From: Myxococcus sp. | GTDB taxonomy: Bacteria; Myxococcota; Myxococcia; Myxococcales; Myxococcaceae | Direction of reading: 5' to 3' | Length of the DNA stretch: 39,169 nt | Assembly (NCBI GenBank): GCA_014879945.1 | Contig: JACSRE010000082.1 | Span: forward strand, 1-39,169 | Shown: piece by piece, positions 17,073-25,900 of the stretch | Position numbering within the stretch: the first letter of the stretch is position 1 | Layout: each line of letters starts with the position of its first letter | Made by a program: the position numbers and the translations under genes | Notes under the pieces: generated by a model | Database searches by the model: none | What the model was told of the DNA's origin: nothing | What the model saw: the letters and a program-made list of their open reading frames with translations, nothing else

Positions 17073-18713
17073 ATGTCGATTACGCGGAAGTGGCAGGCGA
17101 TCGTCGGAGCACTGGCGGCCGTCGCGATGGCGAGCTGTGGCACGACCGAAGCGCCGGTCGACTACGGAGACATTTCGGGCGTGGAGGAGATCGCCCAGCC
17201 GCTGGCGGCCCTGGCGACGCCCCCCGCCTTCGCGACGGGCACCCTGACCGTCACCATGGCCTCGAACGAGATCGCGATCATCTCGAAGCACGCGGTGAGC
17301 GGCAACATCCTCGTCAACGACGTCTTCGCCGCGGGCGCCACCTCGGCGGCGGTGAAGAACGTGGCCATCACCGGCGCGGGCGGGGCCGAGACCGTCATCC
17401 TCGACTTCGCCAACGGCATCTTCGCCCCTGGCACCGCCTCGGCGGCCGGCATCACCGCGGCCATGGGCGCGGGCGCCGACGTCTTCAAGATTCGCGGCAT
17501 CAGCGCTACCGCCGACAAGATCACCGTGGGCGGCTCCGCCCTGGCGACCGACATCGCGTTCAACGCCGACGCCTTCAAGGACATCGCGGTCACCGGCTCG
17601 GGCACCATCGCCTACACCTTCAGCCTCGGCGGCGGTAACGACACCTTCGACGCGCTCTCGGGCGGCTTCGGCACGGGCGGCGCGGCCTACGCCGGCGCCA
17701 CCACCGTCTATGGCGGCGTCGGCGACGACGTGCTGACCGGCGGCGCAGGCAACGACACGCTCTACGGAGACACCGGCAACGACACCCTCAACGGCGGCAC
17801 CAGCGCGAGCGACGCCGACGTCTACAGCGGCGGCGCTGGCACCGACACGGTCACCTACGCGGCGCGGTCGGCGGCGGTCACCGTCACGGTCGGCGCGGGC
17901 ACCAACGACGGCGAGTCGGGCGAGTCCGACAACGTGCAGGTCGACGTCGAGATCGTGCGCGGCGGCTCGGGCAACGACACCTTCACCGGCTACACGGGCG
18001 ATCAGACGTTCTACGGCGGCGCGGGCGACGACACCTTCCTCATGGGCCTGCTGGCGTCGACCGGCGCGGGCGACGACGTGGTGTACGGCGAGGCCGGCAC
18101 CGACACCGTCAGCTACGCCGCGCGCCTCGAGGCGGTCACGGCCACCATGCTGGGCAACGGCGCCAACGACGGCAACCCCGGCGGCGAGCTCGACAACATT
18201 CGGGACGACGTCGAGAACTTCATCTGCCCCACCGCGGCGGTGGTCTGCACGGTGACCGGCAACAACTCCGACAACGTCATCACCGGCGGCGCCGGCGCCG
18301 ACGTGCTCTCGGGCGGCGCTGGCGACGACACCTTCGTCATGGGCGCCAACGGCACCATCGGCGCGGGCGCTGACACCATGGCGGGCGGCGCGGGCATCGA
18401 CACGGTCACCTTCGCGAGCTTCGGCGCGGTGATCGACGTCACCATGGACGGCGTGGCCTCGACCACCATGTCGAAGGTCATCGGGCTCGACGTCGAGAAC
18501 CTCACCTGCCCGTCGGCGAGCGCCTGCACCGTGGTCGCCAACGACCTGGCCAACCGCATCGTCGGCAGCTCGGCGCTCGACACCATCACCGCCGCGGGCG
18601 GTGACGACTTCATCGAGACCGTCGGCGGCAACGACGCGGTGGACTGCGGCGACGGCTCCGACATCGTCGTCGCTGCGGCCGGCACGCCCGTGAAGGTGGC
18701 TTGCGAGCTGTAA
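17073..18713 (+). CDS. RTX-repeat lipoprotein
   Basis: This 546-residue protein starts MSITRKWQAIVGALAAVAMASC, a lipoprotein signal with lipobox MASC, so it should leave by the Sec and Lol route. Residues 40-190 are Ala/Gly/Thr-rich beta structure. RTX-type nonapeptides (GGAGNDTLYGDTGNDTLNGG; GGAGDDTF; GGAGADVLSGG) form calcium-binding parallel beta-rolls. They alternate with three longer modules starting GTDTVTYAAR (residue 256), GTDTVSYAAR (342) and GIDTVTFASF (441). The last two modules contain a Cys pair (ICPTAAVVC; TCPSASAC). The protein ends with a further RTX-like unit and VACEL. A sigma-54-type promoter precedes it and a strong terminator follows. It is probably a surface or outer-membrane calcium-dependent protein of unknown role. 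Confidence 0.9.
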   Translation: MSITRKWQAIVGALAAVAMASCGTTEAPVDYGDISGVEEIAQPLAALATPPAFATGTLTVTMASNEIAIISKHAVSGNILVNDVFAAGATSAAVKNVAITGAGGAETVILDFANGIFAPGTASAAGITAAMGAGADVFKIRGISATADKITVGGSALATDIAFNADAFKDIAVTGSGTIAYTFSLGGGNDTFDALSGGFGTGGAAYAGATTVYGGVGDDVLTGGAGNDTLYGDTGNDTLNGGTSASDADVYSGGAGTDTVTYAARSAAVTVTVGAGTNDGESGESDNVQVDVEIVRGGSGNDTFTGYTGDQTFYGGAGDDTFLMGLLASTGAGDDVVYGEAGTDTVSYAARLEAVTATMLGNGANDGNPGGELDNIRDDVENFICPTAAVVCTVTGNNSDNVITGGAGADVLSGGAGDDTFVMGANGTIGAGADTMAGGAGIDTVTFASFGAVIDVTMDGVASTTMSKVIGLDVENLTCPSASACTVVANDLANRIVGSSALDTITAAGGDDFIETVGGNDAVDCGDGSDIVVAAAGTPVKVACEL

Positions 18714-18740
18714 CCAAACGCAGAACGTGCCGATGAACGA

Positions 18741-18771
18741 GGGGCGGGCTGGAGACGGCCCGCCCCTTTTT
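18741..18771 (+). terminator. Rho-independent terminator of the RTX lipoprotein gene
   Basis: A 9-bp perfect GC stem pairs GGGGCGGGC (18741-18749) with GCCCGCCCC (18758-18766) around an 8-base loop, and five T residues follow directly (18767-18771). It starts 27 bases after the RTX gene's stop and isolates that gene from the next one at 18798. Confidence 0.92.
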
Positions 18772-18797
18772 CTGTCTTCGCCCTCTGGAGAGCTCGC

Positions 18798-20264
18798 ATG
18801 ACGAGGAACGTGATGGTGCTGGGGCTGGTGCTGGGAGGCTGCACGGCGCTCCCGGGCGGCGCTGATGGAGGCGCCGGCGGCAACGCAGGCGGCGGCGCAG
18901 CGCCGACGGGCCGGGTGACGGCCGATGGCGGGGCCGTCTTCGCCCCGGAGCTGACGGAAGCCGAGGCGCGCGTGGCGGGGCGGACCGGGCGCGACCTGCG
19001 CGTGTCCATCAAGGGCAAAGATCGCAACCTCGACGCCGTGGCCGTCTGGGTGCGGCTGCTCGACGCCCAGGGCATGCCGGTGGCGGCGCTTGACACCAAC
19101 CGCGACGGCGTGGGCGACTCGTCCGAGGGCTCGCTGACGCTCGAGGGGAAGAAGTGGGCGGGTGAGGTGGTGACGGGCTCGGCCACGGTGCGAGGGGTGT
19201 TCGCGAGCGGCCAGGGCCCCGCGCAGGTCGGGGTGGCGCTCATCGACGCGACGTCGGAGCGCTCCGCCGAGCAGGTGCTGATGGTCGTCGACCAGACGGT
19301 GCGCGCGCGCGGTGAGACGTGCGACCTGAACTTCGTGACGTCGCGCTGCCAACCCGGCCTCGGGTGCCGGGGAACGCCGGCGGTGTGCGACGAGGGCCTG
19401 GCCCCGCAGATCGCCCGCATGGCCTTCTACCGCATGGCCAGCGGCGGCCCGATGATCCTCATCGAGGGGACCGAGCCCGAAGACGATCTGTCGAACGTGC
19501 GCTTCGAGTTCCAGAACGCGCAGGGCCAGGCCATCTCGATCGACTCCGACGGCGACGGCACGCCTGACCTCTCGTCGTTCGAGTACGACGCGCTGGGCCT
19601 GGCGGTCGACGGCGCCTTCTTCCTTCGCATGCAGTCGGGCGAGGGCCTCGATCAGCAGGTGCCGAAGCTGGTGGCGATTCCGCGCGACGTGGCGGGCCAC
19701 GCCGGCACGCCCAAGGTGGTGTCGCCGACCCCGATGCCCGTGCGGAGCACCGGGCAGGCCTGCGACGCGCGCGGGTTCGACGTCTGCGGCGCGAACCTCA
19801 GCTGCTCCCCCGGCATCATCGGCGCCACCAACCGCTGCGCGAACGCGTCGACGATGCGCACCAGCCAGTGCAGCGGCGCGCCCGTGCTGATCGCGACGGC
19901 CGACGGCGCGAAGGTCACCGGCGTTGCCGAGGGCGGGAGCCTGTGGGACGCGCCCGCCGGGTGCTCGACCGCCGACCCGACGGGCCGGCCCGAGGGCATC
20001 GTGAAGGTGCGGCTGCCCACGCGCGCGAACAAGCTCACCCTGAGCACCGTCGGCGCAGGCACCAACTTCGACACCACGATGTACGTGATGCCGGGCTGCC
20101 CCGCCGACTCGAAGGACGCGCTGGGCTGCTCCGACGACGTGCCGGGAGGCCTGGGCGCCTCGAGCCTGACGCTGACCGATCTGCCGGCGGGCGACTACCT
20201 GGTGGTGATCGACTCCTTCGACCCCAACGGGGGCACCTTCGAGCTCACCGCCCGGATGGAGTGA
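18798..20264 (+). CDS. Lipoprotein with PPC-like C-terminal domain
   Basis: The protein has 488 residues. MTRNVMVLGLVLGGC is a lipoprotein signal (lipobox LGGC), followed by a short Gly/Ala linker. Residues 40-170 look like a beta-sandwich containing DTNRDGVGDSSEG. A Cys-rich segment (CDLNFVTSRCQPGLGCRG) leads to a second beta-sandwich with SIDSDGDGTPDLS, and another Cys cluster follows. The last 110 residues (LIATADGAKVTGV to AGDYLVVIDSF and FELTARME) resemble PPC-type sandwich domains often appended to myxobacterial exported proteins. GGAG lies upstream of the ATG. The 3' end overlaps the convergent small gene by 20 bases. Binding role unknown. Confidence 0.85.
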   Translation: MTRNVMVLGLVLGGCTALPGGADGGAGGNAGGGAAPTGRVTADGGAVFAPELTEAEARVAGRTGRDLRVSIKGKDRNLDAVAVWVRLLDAQGMPVAALDTNRDGVGDSSEGSLTLEGKKWAGEVVTGSATVRGVFASGQGPAQVGVALIDATSERSAEQVLMVVDQTVRARGETCDLNFVTSRCQPGLGCRGTPAVCDEGLAPQIARMAFYRMASGGPMILIEGTEPEDDLSNVRFEFQNAQGQAISIDSDGDGTPDLSSFEYDALGLAVDGAFFLRMQSGEGLDQQVPKLVAIPRDVAGHAGTPKVVSPTPMPVRSTGQACDARGFDVCGANLSCSPGIIGATNRCANASTMRTSQCSGAPVLIATADGAKVTGVAEGGSLWDAPAGCSTADPTGRPEGIVKVRLPTRANKLTLSTVGAGTNFDTTMYVMPGCPADSKDALGCSDDVPGGLGASSLTLTDLPAGDYLVVIDSFDPNGGTFELTARME

Positions 20265-20589
20265 GGCCCGGCCCCGGTCGGGTGAGGCGGTGGAGCGACT
20301 GCTCGAGCGCGTCGCAGGCCTCGAGCAGCACCAGCACCTCGAGCCGGTTGGTCTGCCGAAGGGTCGTCTTCGAGACGGGCTGGGTGTGCACGTCTCGGCC
20401 GTGCCAGGGCCCCGCGAACGCCGCGTCGATGGCCAGAGCCATCAGCTCTTCGTGAGCCCGCCAGAGGGCATCGCGGGCTCGACGACACGCCGCCTCGTCC
20501 GACGCCAGCGGGTCGACGCCGGCCTCGACGGGGAGGACGTTGGAGAGGATCTCTTCGTCAGAGGGGAATCGATCGGGGTCGTCTGGCAT
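20245..20589 (-). CDS. Small hypothetical cytosolic protein
   Basis: This 114-residue, mainly helical acidic protein starts MPDDPDRFPSDEEILSNVLP and contains a run of helix-forming residues (RARDALWRAHEELMALAID). I do not recognise a family. Support comes from its sustained G/C third positions and from filling the gap between two plus-strand genes. It overlaps the end of the convergent lipoprotein gene by 20 bases. The ATG at 20589 has only a weak ribosome binding site. It could be a false prediction, but codon usage argues against that. Confidence 0.55.
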   Translation of the reverse strand: MPDDPDRFPSDEEILSNVLPVEAGVDPLASDEAACRRARDALWRAHEELMALAIDAAFAGPWHGRDVHTQPVSKTTLRQTNRLEVLVLLEACDALEQSLHRLTRPGPGLTPSGR

Positions 20590-20694
20590 CGAGGCGCACG
20601 AGCGGAGAGCTGGCGTCGTTCTGACCGAACTCCGTGACAGCGCAGGTCAGCCCACGCGCGCAGCGGCGATGTGACCTGACGTGTCAGCAGCGCA

Positions 20695-21567
20695 GTGTCT
20701 GATGGCGCCCAGCTCAACCCTGGGGGCCGTCTGGTGATCGCGACGTGGGTGATGTGTTCGATGGCGCTGGCGCAGTCGGCTGGCGGCTGCAGCAAAGACA
20801 CCGACTGCAAGGGTGATCGCATCTGCGAGGCGGGGCGCTGCGTGAGCCCGACGCCGCCGGCGCCACCGCTCGAGGCAGTGGACGCGGGGGTGAGCAGCCC
20901 GCCGCTGCCGCCGCCCACGCCCGTCCCGCTGCGAAAGACGCCTGACGAGTACCCGAAGGTGGTGCGGCGTCGCGGAGCGGTCTGCGTGCAGAGCCTCACC
21001 GACGAGGGCGTGGTGCGCGAGGACTGCCGCGACGAGCGCGAGGTCCGACGGCCGGCGCGCTCGAGCAGCTCAGCCTCGGACGACGAGCCACCGCCGAGCC
21101 GGCGTCCGCGCCTGGAACGAGAGGCCGACGAGCCTCCCCGCTCGTCCTTCGTGGCCGACTTCGGGGTGACCGGGAGCCTCACCATCCTCCCGGTGGGCGT
21201 GACGGTGGTGTTCCCCGGGTTTGGGCTTCACCTCGCGCTGGGCGGGCGGGTGTCTGACGCCGTCGGAGTGGTGGGGCTGCTCGACTTCAACCTGGCGGCG
21301 GGCTTTGGGACGACGTTGATCAACGTGACGCTCGCGCCGGGGCTGCGCCTTGGCGACGGCGGGCACGCGACGATCGCGCTCGGCCCGACGCTGCTGGCGT
21401 TCAGCGGAGCCGGCACGGGCTTCACGGGCCTCGCCGCCACGCTGCTGGTGCGCGGGGTCTTCATCATCGCCGGCGGCTTCGGCGTGCACACCCAGGCCGC
21501 CCTCACCTTCGACGCCACGGCCGCCTTCTTCACGCTCGGCCTGGGCTTCGGCGGCTCGTCGTTCTGA
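20695..21567 (+). CDS. Exported protein with Cys motif and Gly-rich hydrophobic C-terminal domain
   Basis: The protein has 290 residues from a GTG at 20695; a GTG at 20734, with GGGGG upstream, would begin directly at the signal (IATWVMCSMALAQ) and may be the true start. A compact Cys motif follows (CSKDTDCKGDRICEAGRC), the pattern of many myxobacterial surface proteins. Next are a Pro-rich linker and a Ser/Arg/Asp-rich charged segment (RPARSSSSASDDE). Residues about 155-290 are Gly-rich with alternating hydrophobic residues (FGVTGSLTILPVGVTVVFPG, ending GLGFGGSSF). That suggests an outer-membrane beta-barrel or amphipathic strands. No family is recognised. Confidence 0.7.
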   Translation: MSDGAQLNPGGRLVIATWVMCSMALAQSAGGCSKDTDCKGDRICEAGRCVSPTPPAPPLEAVDAGVSSPPLPPPTPVPLRKTPDEYPKVVRRRGAVCVQSLTDEGVVREDCRDEREVRRPARSSSSASDDEPPPSRRPRLEREADEPPRSSFVADFGVTGSLTILPVGVTVVFPGFGLHLALGGRVSDAVGVVGLLDFNLAAGFGTTLINVTLAPGLRLGDGGHATIALGPTLLAFSGAGTGFTGLAATLLVRGVFIIAGGFGVHTQAALTFDATAAFFTLGLGFGGSSF

Positions 21568-21593
21568 ACCCTTCACCACCCAAGGAGAACCCG

Positions 21594-22397
21594 ATGCAAA
21601 GGCTGTCTCTCGTGTCGTTCCTCGTCGTCGTCGTGTCCGGCTGTGGCTCGCCCAACCTCTGCGATCCCACCTCGTGTGCGGGGTGCTGCCAGGGCTCCCT
21701 CTGTCTCTCGGGCAGCACCAACGACGCGTGCGGCGCGTATGGGGCGGCCTGCCAGGCCTGCGGCGGCGCCACCGTGTGCGGGAGCGGGCAGTGCCGGTCG
21801 AGCGGCGCAGGCGGCGGCGGCGCGGCGACCGGAGGCGGCTCGTCGCAGGGGTGCAGCGCGGCGACCTGCGTCGGGTGCTGCTTCAACGACCAGTGCCAAC
21901 CGGGAAACACGGCCTCGGGCTGCGGCAAGAACGGCGTGGCGTGCACGGCGTGCCAGATGAACCAGACGTGCCGCGTCGATCAGACGTGCGGCGTCGACCC
22001 TGACGCCTCGTTCCGCATCACGCCGGTCTCGGCCCGGGTGAAGATGCTCGACCCCGCCGACGGCCAGCCGTGGGACGCGGCGGCCTCGCCGCCCGACACG
22101 CGCGTGTTCTTGTTCTGTCCCGCCTCTGCGTCTTCGTCGACCGCCAGCACCTCCGAGGCCACCGACACGTACACGCCGTCCTGGAGCACCACGAGCGGCG
22201 CCTGCGTGATGAAGGCCAGAGAGCTGCTCACCGGCGGCTTCGGGTTCTCGGCCATCGACGTCGATGCCATCAGCGACGACGTCATCGTCGGGAGGACGAC
22301 CGTCACGCTCGGAGAGAACAACTTCGTGGTGGGCAGGGGGGGGCTGATGAACGTCGGCGGCTTCGACGAGATCACCTTCTCGGTCGTGCGCCAGTAG
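21594..22397 (+). CDS. Cys-rich lipoprotein with C2-like C-terminal half
   Basis: In this 267-residue protein, MQRLSLVSFLVVVVSGC is a lipoprotein signal with lipobox VSGC, and AAGGAG precedes the ATG. Two Cys-rich repeats, CDPTSCAGCCQGSLC and CSAATCVGCCFNDQC, share the C-x4-C-x2-CC-x4-C pattern and are separated by a Gly/Ala/Ser linker. The C-terminal 130 residues (FRITPVSARVKMLDP to FDEITFSVVRQ) look like a beta-sandwich that may be C2-like, but that is a weak inference. It ends just before a 12-bp hairpin shared with the convergent ssrA gene. Confidence 0.8.
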   Translation: MQRLSLVSFLVVVVSGCGSPNLCDPTSCAGCCQGSLCLSGSTNDACGAYGAACQACGGATVCGSGQCRSSGAGGGGAATGGGSSQGCSAATCVGCCFNDQCQPGNTASGCGKNGVACTACQMNQTCRVDQTCGVDPDASFRITPVSARVKMLDPADGQPWDAAASPPDTRVFLFCPASASSSTASTSEATDTYTPSWSTTSGACVMKARELLTGGFGFSAIDVDAISDDVIVGRTTVTLGENNFVVGRGGLMNVGGFDEITFSVVRQ

Positions 22398-22407
22398 CTT
22401 CGCACCG

Positions 22408-22437
22408 GGCCGGCTGGAGCAGAAACTCCAGCCGGCC
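22408..22437. terminator. 12-bp inverted repeat between convergent lipoprotein gene and ssrA
   Basis: GGCCGGCTGGAG (22408-22419) and CTCCAGCCGGCC (22426-22437) are perfect complements around a 6-base loop. The hairpin lies 10 bases after the lipoprotein stop and 6 bases beyond the mature 3' end of tmRNA. There is no T-run on either side, so it may terminate weakly, protect RNA ends, or guide 3' processing of pre-tmRNA. Confidence 0.6.
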
Positions 22438-22442
22438 GTGTG

Positions 22443-22806
22443 TGGAGGCGGTGGGAATCGAACCCACGTCCGAAAGCCTTTGGCTCTGAAGCCCTACGTG
22501 CGTAGTCCGCGATTTGATGACGCCCTCTCGACTTCCACGGACGGCATTCGAAAAGGCCTGACTGGATTTGTCTCGCCTCTCTCAGTCCAGTCGCAAAGAG
22601 AAGCCAGCTCGCATTGGTTCGGTCGACCCTGGGCTCACGAGCAGAAGCTCAGGCGACCGTGCGTGACCGGTTTTTAGGCGGCCAGCGCAAGCTCAACGTT
22701 GTCGTTGGCTTTTATTGGTTTTGCTCACTTTTATTTACGAGTGTGGTGTGCCCACTCGGCACGCGTTTCAGGGCCTCCATGCCCCCGTCGAGACCAGGTC
22801 GCCCCC
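22443..22806 (-). ncRNA. ssrA: tmRNA (transfer-messenger RNA)
   Basis: The RNA runs on the minus strand from 22806 to 22443, about 364 nt. The 5' end GGGGGCG pairs with CGCCTCC at the 3' end (plus-strand 22444-22450) as a 7-bp acceptor stem with one G-U. The T arm reads GTGGG-TTCGATT-CCCAC. The 5' portion has the typical TCGACGGGGGC. The tag frame runs from GCC at 22709 to TAA ending at 22674 and encodes ANDNVELALAA, followed by the stop. The 3' CCA is not encoded (CAC follows) and must be added. It rescues stalled ribosomes with SmpB and tags the products for proteolysis; smpB is not in this window. Confidence 0.96.
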
Positions 22807-22826
22807 GGTTCGAAGTTGATGTCACC

Positions 22827-22854
22827 AGTGTCGTCACCCGGCGCCAGATGTCAA
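22827..22854 (-). promoter_or_regulatory. Candidate sigma-70-type promoter of ssrA
   Basis: On the minus strand TTGACA lies at 22854-22849, followed after 16 bases by GACACT (22832-22827), which matches three of six -10 positions. The -10 ends 20 bases before the mature 5' end, which would leave a leader of about 13 bases for RNase P to remove. The -35 is perfect and the -10 is weak. Confidence 0.4.
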
Positions 22855-22940
22855 CCCGGACGGGCGGAATCGGGTGATCTGACTCGCTATTTCCTCCGGC
22901 GAGAGATCGAATCGGGCCTCGCCACGTTCAAGGGGGCCTC

Positions 22941-25900
22941 ATGCACGCACTCCGTCTCGCTGGTCTCGCAGGCCTGGTCGTGGTCTCGCTCGCTGGAGCC
23001 CCTCCGCCCTCGAAGGACCCAGCCACGCCCGAGCGGGTCGGCGGCGCGACGCGCTTCCTCACCAGCGTCTCCACCGACAAGTCCGTCTACAAGGCGGGCG
23101 AGACGGTCTTCGTGCGCGGCGTGGTGATGCAGGCGAACTCCCACGTGCCGGCGCCGAACGGCAGCTGGTCCCACGTCGTGGTCAAGGGCCCCCGCGGCGA
23201 GGTGATTTCCCAGGGCCAGTCGAACGTGGCCGACGGCGCCTTCGGCTTCTCGTACGCGCTGGGCCCCGACGCGCCGGGCGGCGAGTACCAGGTCGAAGCA
23301 CGAGGGCAGCTGGGCCACGCGCCCGGGGTGCGGAGGTTCGAGGTGCGCGCCTACCGGCCACCGCGCCTCAACTCGCAGATCACCTTCCTGCGCGAAGGCT
23401 ACGGCCCCGGTGACGCCGTCTCGGCCACGCTCGAGGTCAAGCGCGCCGAGGGGGGCCTCCCGGTGAACGCGAAGGTGACGGCCGTCGCGCGGGTCGACGA
23501 GGTCGAGGTGGCGCGCATCTCGGCCACCATCGACGCGTCGGGCCGCTGCTCCGTCACCTTCCCGCTCCCCAAAGTCATCGAGCGCGGCGAGGGCTCGCTG
23601 GCCTTCACCATTCAGGACGGCGGCGTGTTCGAGACCGCCACCAGGACGCTCCCGCTGCTCGTCAACTCGGTGGACGTCGCCATGTACCCAGAGGGTGGCG
23701 ACCTCGTGGCCGGGCTCCCCAGCCGCCTCTACCTCGAGGCCCGCACGCCCTCGAAGAAGCCGGCCGACATCGCGGGCGTCATCGTCGACGCGCGCGGCGT
23801 CGAGGTCGCCCCGTTCCGCACCGAGCACGAGGGCCGCGGCCGCGCGCGCTTCACCCCGCTCAAAGGCGCGACCTACGCCCTGAAGATCACCGAGCCCGCG
23901 GGCATCACCAAACGGTTCCCGCTCCCCGCCATCACCACCGACGGCGCCGTCATCACCACCCTCGACGACGTCTTCCCCGCGAAGGCGCCGGTGAAGGCCC
24001 AGATCGCGTGGACGGGCGACCGCATGGTGACGGTGGTGCTGCGTCAGCGCGATCTGGTGCTCGACACCGTGAAGCTCGACGCCAGCCAGCAGCGCAGCGC
24101 CGACGTCTCGCTCAAGGCCGGCACCGCCGACGGGGTGCTCGTCATCACCGTCTCGTCGAAGGACGGGCTCCCGCTGGCCGAGCGCCTGGTGTTCCGCGAG
24201 CCCCAGCAGCAGCTCGGCATCGAGCTGCGGGCCGACCGCGAGCGCTACGTGCCGGGCGCGCCGGTGAAGCTCACCGTGAAGACGACCCTCGACGGCAAGC
24301 CCACCAGCGCCGTGGTCGGCGTCACCGTCAGCGACGAGAGCGTCTTCGAGCTGCTGGAGCGCCGCGAACAACCGCCCTCGCTGCCCGCCATGGTGCTCCT
24401 CGAGGCCGACGTGCAGGACCTCGCCGACGCCCACGTCTACCTCGACGCGAAGCACCCGAAGTCGAGGGTCGCGACCGATCTGCTGCTCGGCACCCAGGGC
24501 TGGCGGCGCTTCGGGCTGCTCAGCGTGACCGACTTCCTCGCCCGCTACGACGATCGCGCCGCGCGCGCGCTCGCGTTCGCCCAACCACCACGGCCGCGCG
24601 AGGCGGACTTCGAGCTGATGGCCGACGAAGCCCCCGGGGCGGCCCCGCCGCCGGTCGCGCGCGCCGCGCCGCGCCCCCTGAACAAGCCCATGGCGCAGCC
24701 GGTCCCGAAGGCCGCGGCGCCCGTCGCCGCCCAGCCGCCGCGCGACCTCCCTGCCGCCCTCCTCCCCAGGCCGAGGGCCGACCAGAAGCCGGTCGCGCGG
24801 CAGGCAGGCGCGCGCGCCATGGGCCTGGCCAGGGCCGAGCAGGCCCGCGCCGGCGACATGAACGAAGAGGCCGGCGAGCTGATCGGCGGGCTGATCGGCA
24901 ACTTCGTCTCGGTGCGTGAGTTCGCGCACCACGTTCGGCCAGAGCGCAAACCCAACGACCGCTTCGACTTCGCCGAGACGCTCTACTGGACGGCCGCGGT
25001 GCGCACCAACGCTTCAGGTGAGGCCACCATCTCGTTCGGCACCTCAGACGCCGTCACCTCGTTCCGCGCGTCGGTCGGCGGCTACACCGACACCGGCGCG
25101 CTCGGGAGCGCCACCACGGCCCTCAAGTCGGTGCAGCCCTACTACGTCGAGCCCAAGCTCCCGCTCGAGGTGACCGCCGGCGACCTGGTGCGGCTGCCCA
25201 TCGCCTTCGTCAACGGCACCCGGGAGCCCCTGACGAACGTCTCGCTCGCGCTCGAGGCGAAGGGCGACCTGCGCTTCAAGGCGCCCGAGGCCTTCACCCT
25301 CAAGGCCGACGCGCGGGAGCGCCGGGTGATCGACCTCCTCATCGGCCAGGGCACGAAGGCCACCAGCCTCACCTTGACCTCGGGCGCGGGCGGCTACTCC
25401 GACGTCGTCACCCGCGAGCTGAACGTCAAGCCGAAGGGCTTCCCCATCGAGCAGGCCAACGGGGGCCTGCTCTCGGCCAACGGCCGGGCCACCTGGAAGG
25501 TCACCATCGCGAAGGACACGGTGGCGGGCAGCCAGACGACCTCGATCGCCCTCTTCCCGTCACCGGCCGCCAACCTCACCCAGGCCCTCAAGCGCCTGGT
25601 GCAGGAGCCAAGCGGGTGCTTCGAGCAGACCAGCTCCACCACCTACCCGATGACGATGGCGATGCAGTACTTCCAGTCGCACAGCGGCGTGGACGCGGCG
25701 CTGGTGCGCGACGCCAGAGAGAAGCTCGATCGCGGGTACCAGCGCCTCACCGGCTTCGAGTGCAAGAAGCACGGCTACGAGTGGTTCGGCCAGGACCCCG
25801 GCCACGAGGCGCTCACCGCGTACGGGGTGCTGCAGTTCTCGGACATGAAGAAGGTGCGGCCGGTCGACGAGGCCATGCTGGCCCGCTCCCGCGCGTGGCT

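Noticed and set aside
17073-18713. The RTX protein as substrate of the type I-like operon at 1156-6217
   Set aside because: It has an N-terminal lipobox signal for Sec export and ends in VACEL rather than a type I secretion signal. The two loci are 11 kb apart with other genes between.
17001-19700. A 900-codon antisense frame across the RTX gene
   Set aside because: The plus-strand gene has RTX repeats, a lipobox, a ribosome binding site and a terminator. The antisense product is Arg/His/Gly-rich low-complexity sequence typical of shadow frames.
22443-22480. A tRNA-like T arm and acceptor end
   Set aside because: It is the 3' end of tmRNA; there is no D or anticodon arm, and the matching 5' half is 300 bases away.
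22443-22940. ssrA as an integration site of a genomic island
   Set aside because: No integrase and no second copy of the ssrA 3' end is visible in the window, and flanking codon usage does not change.
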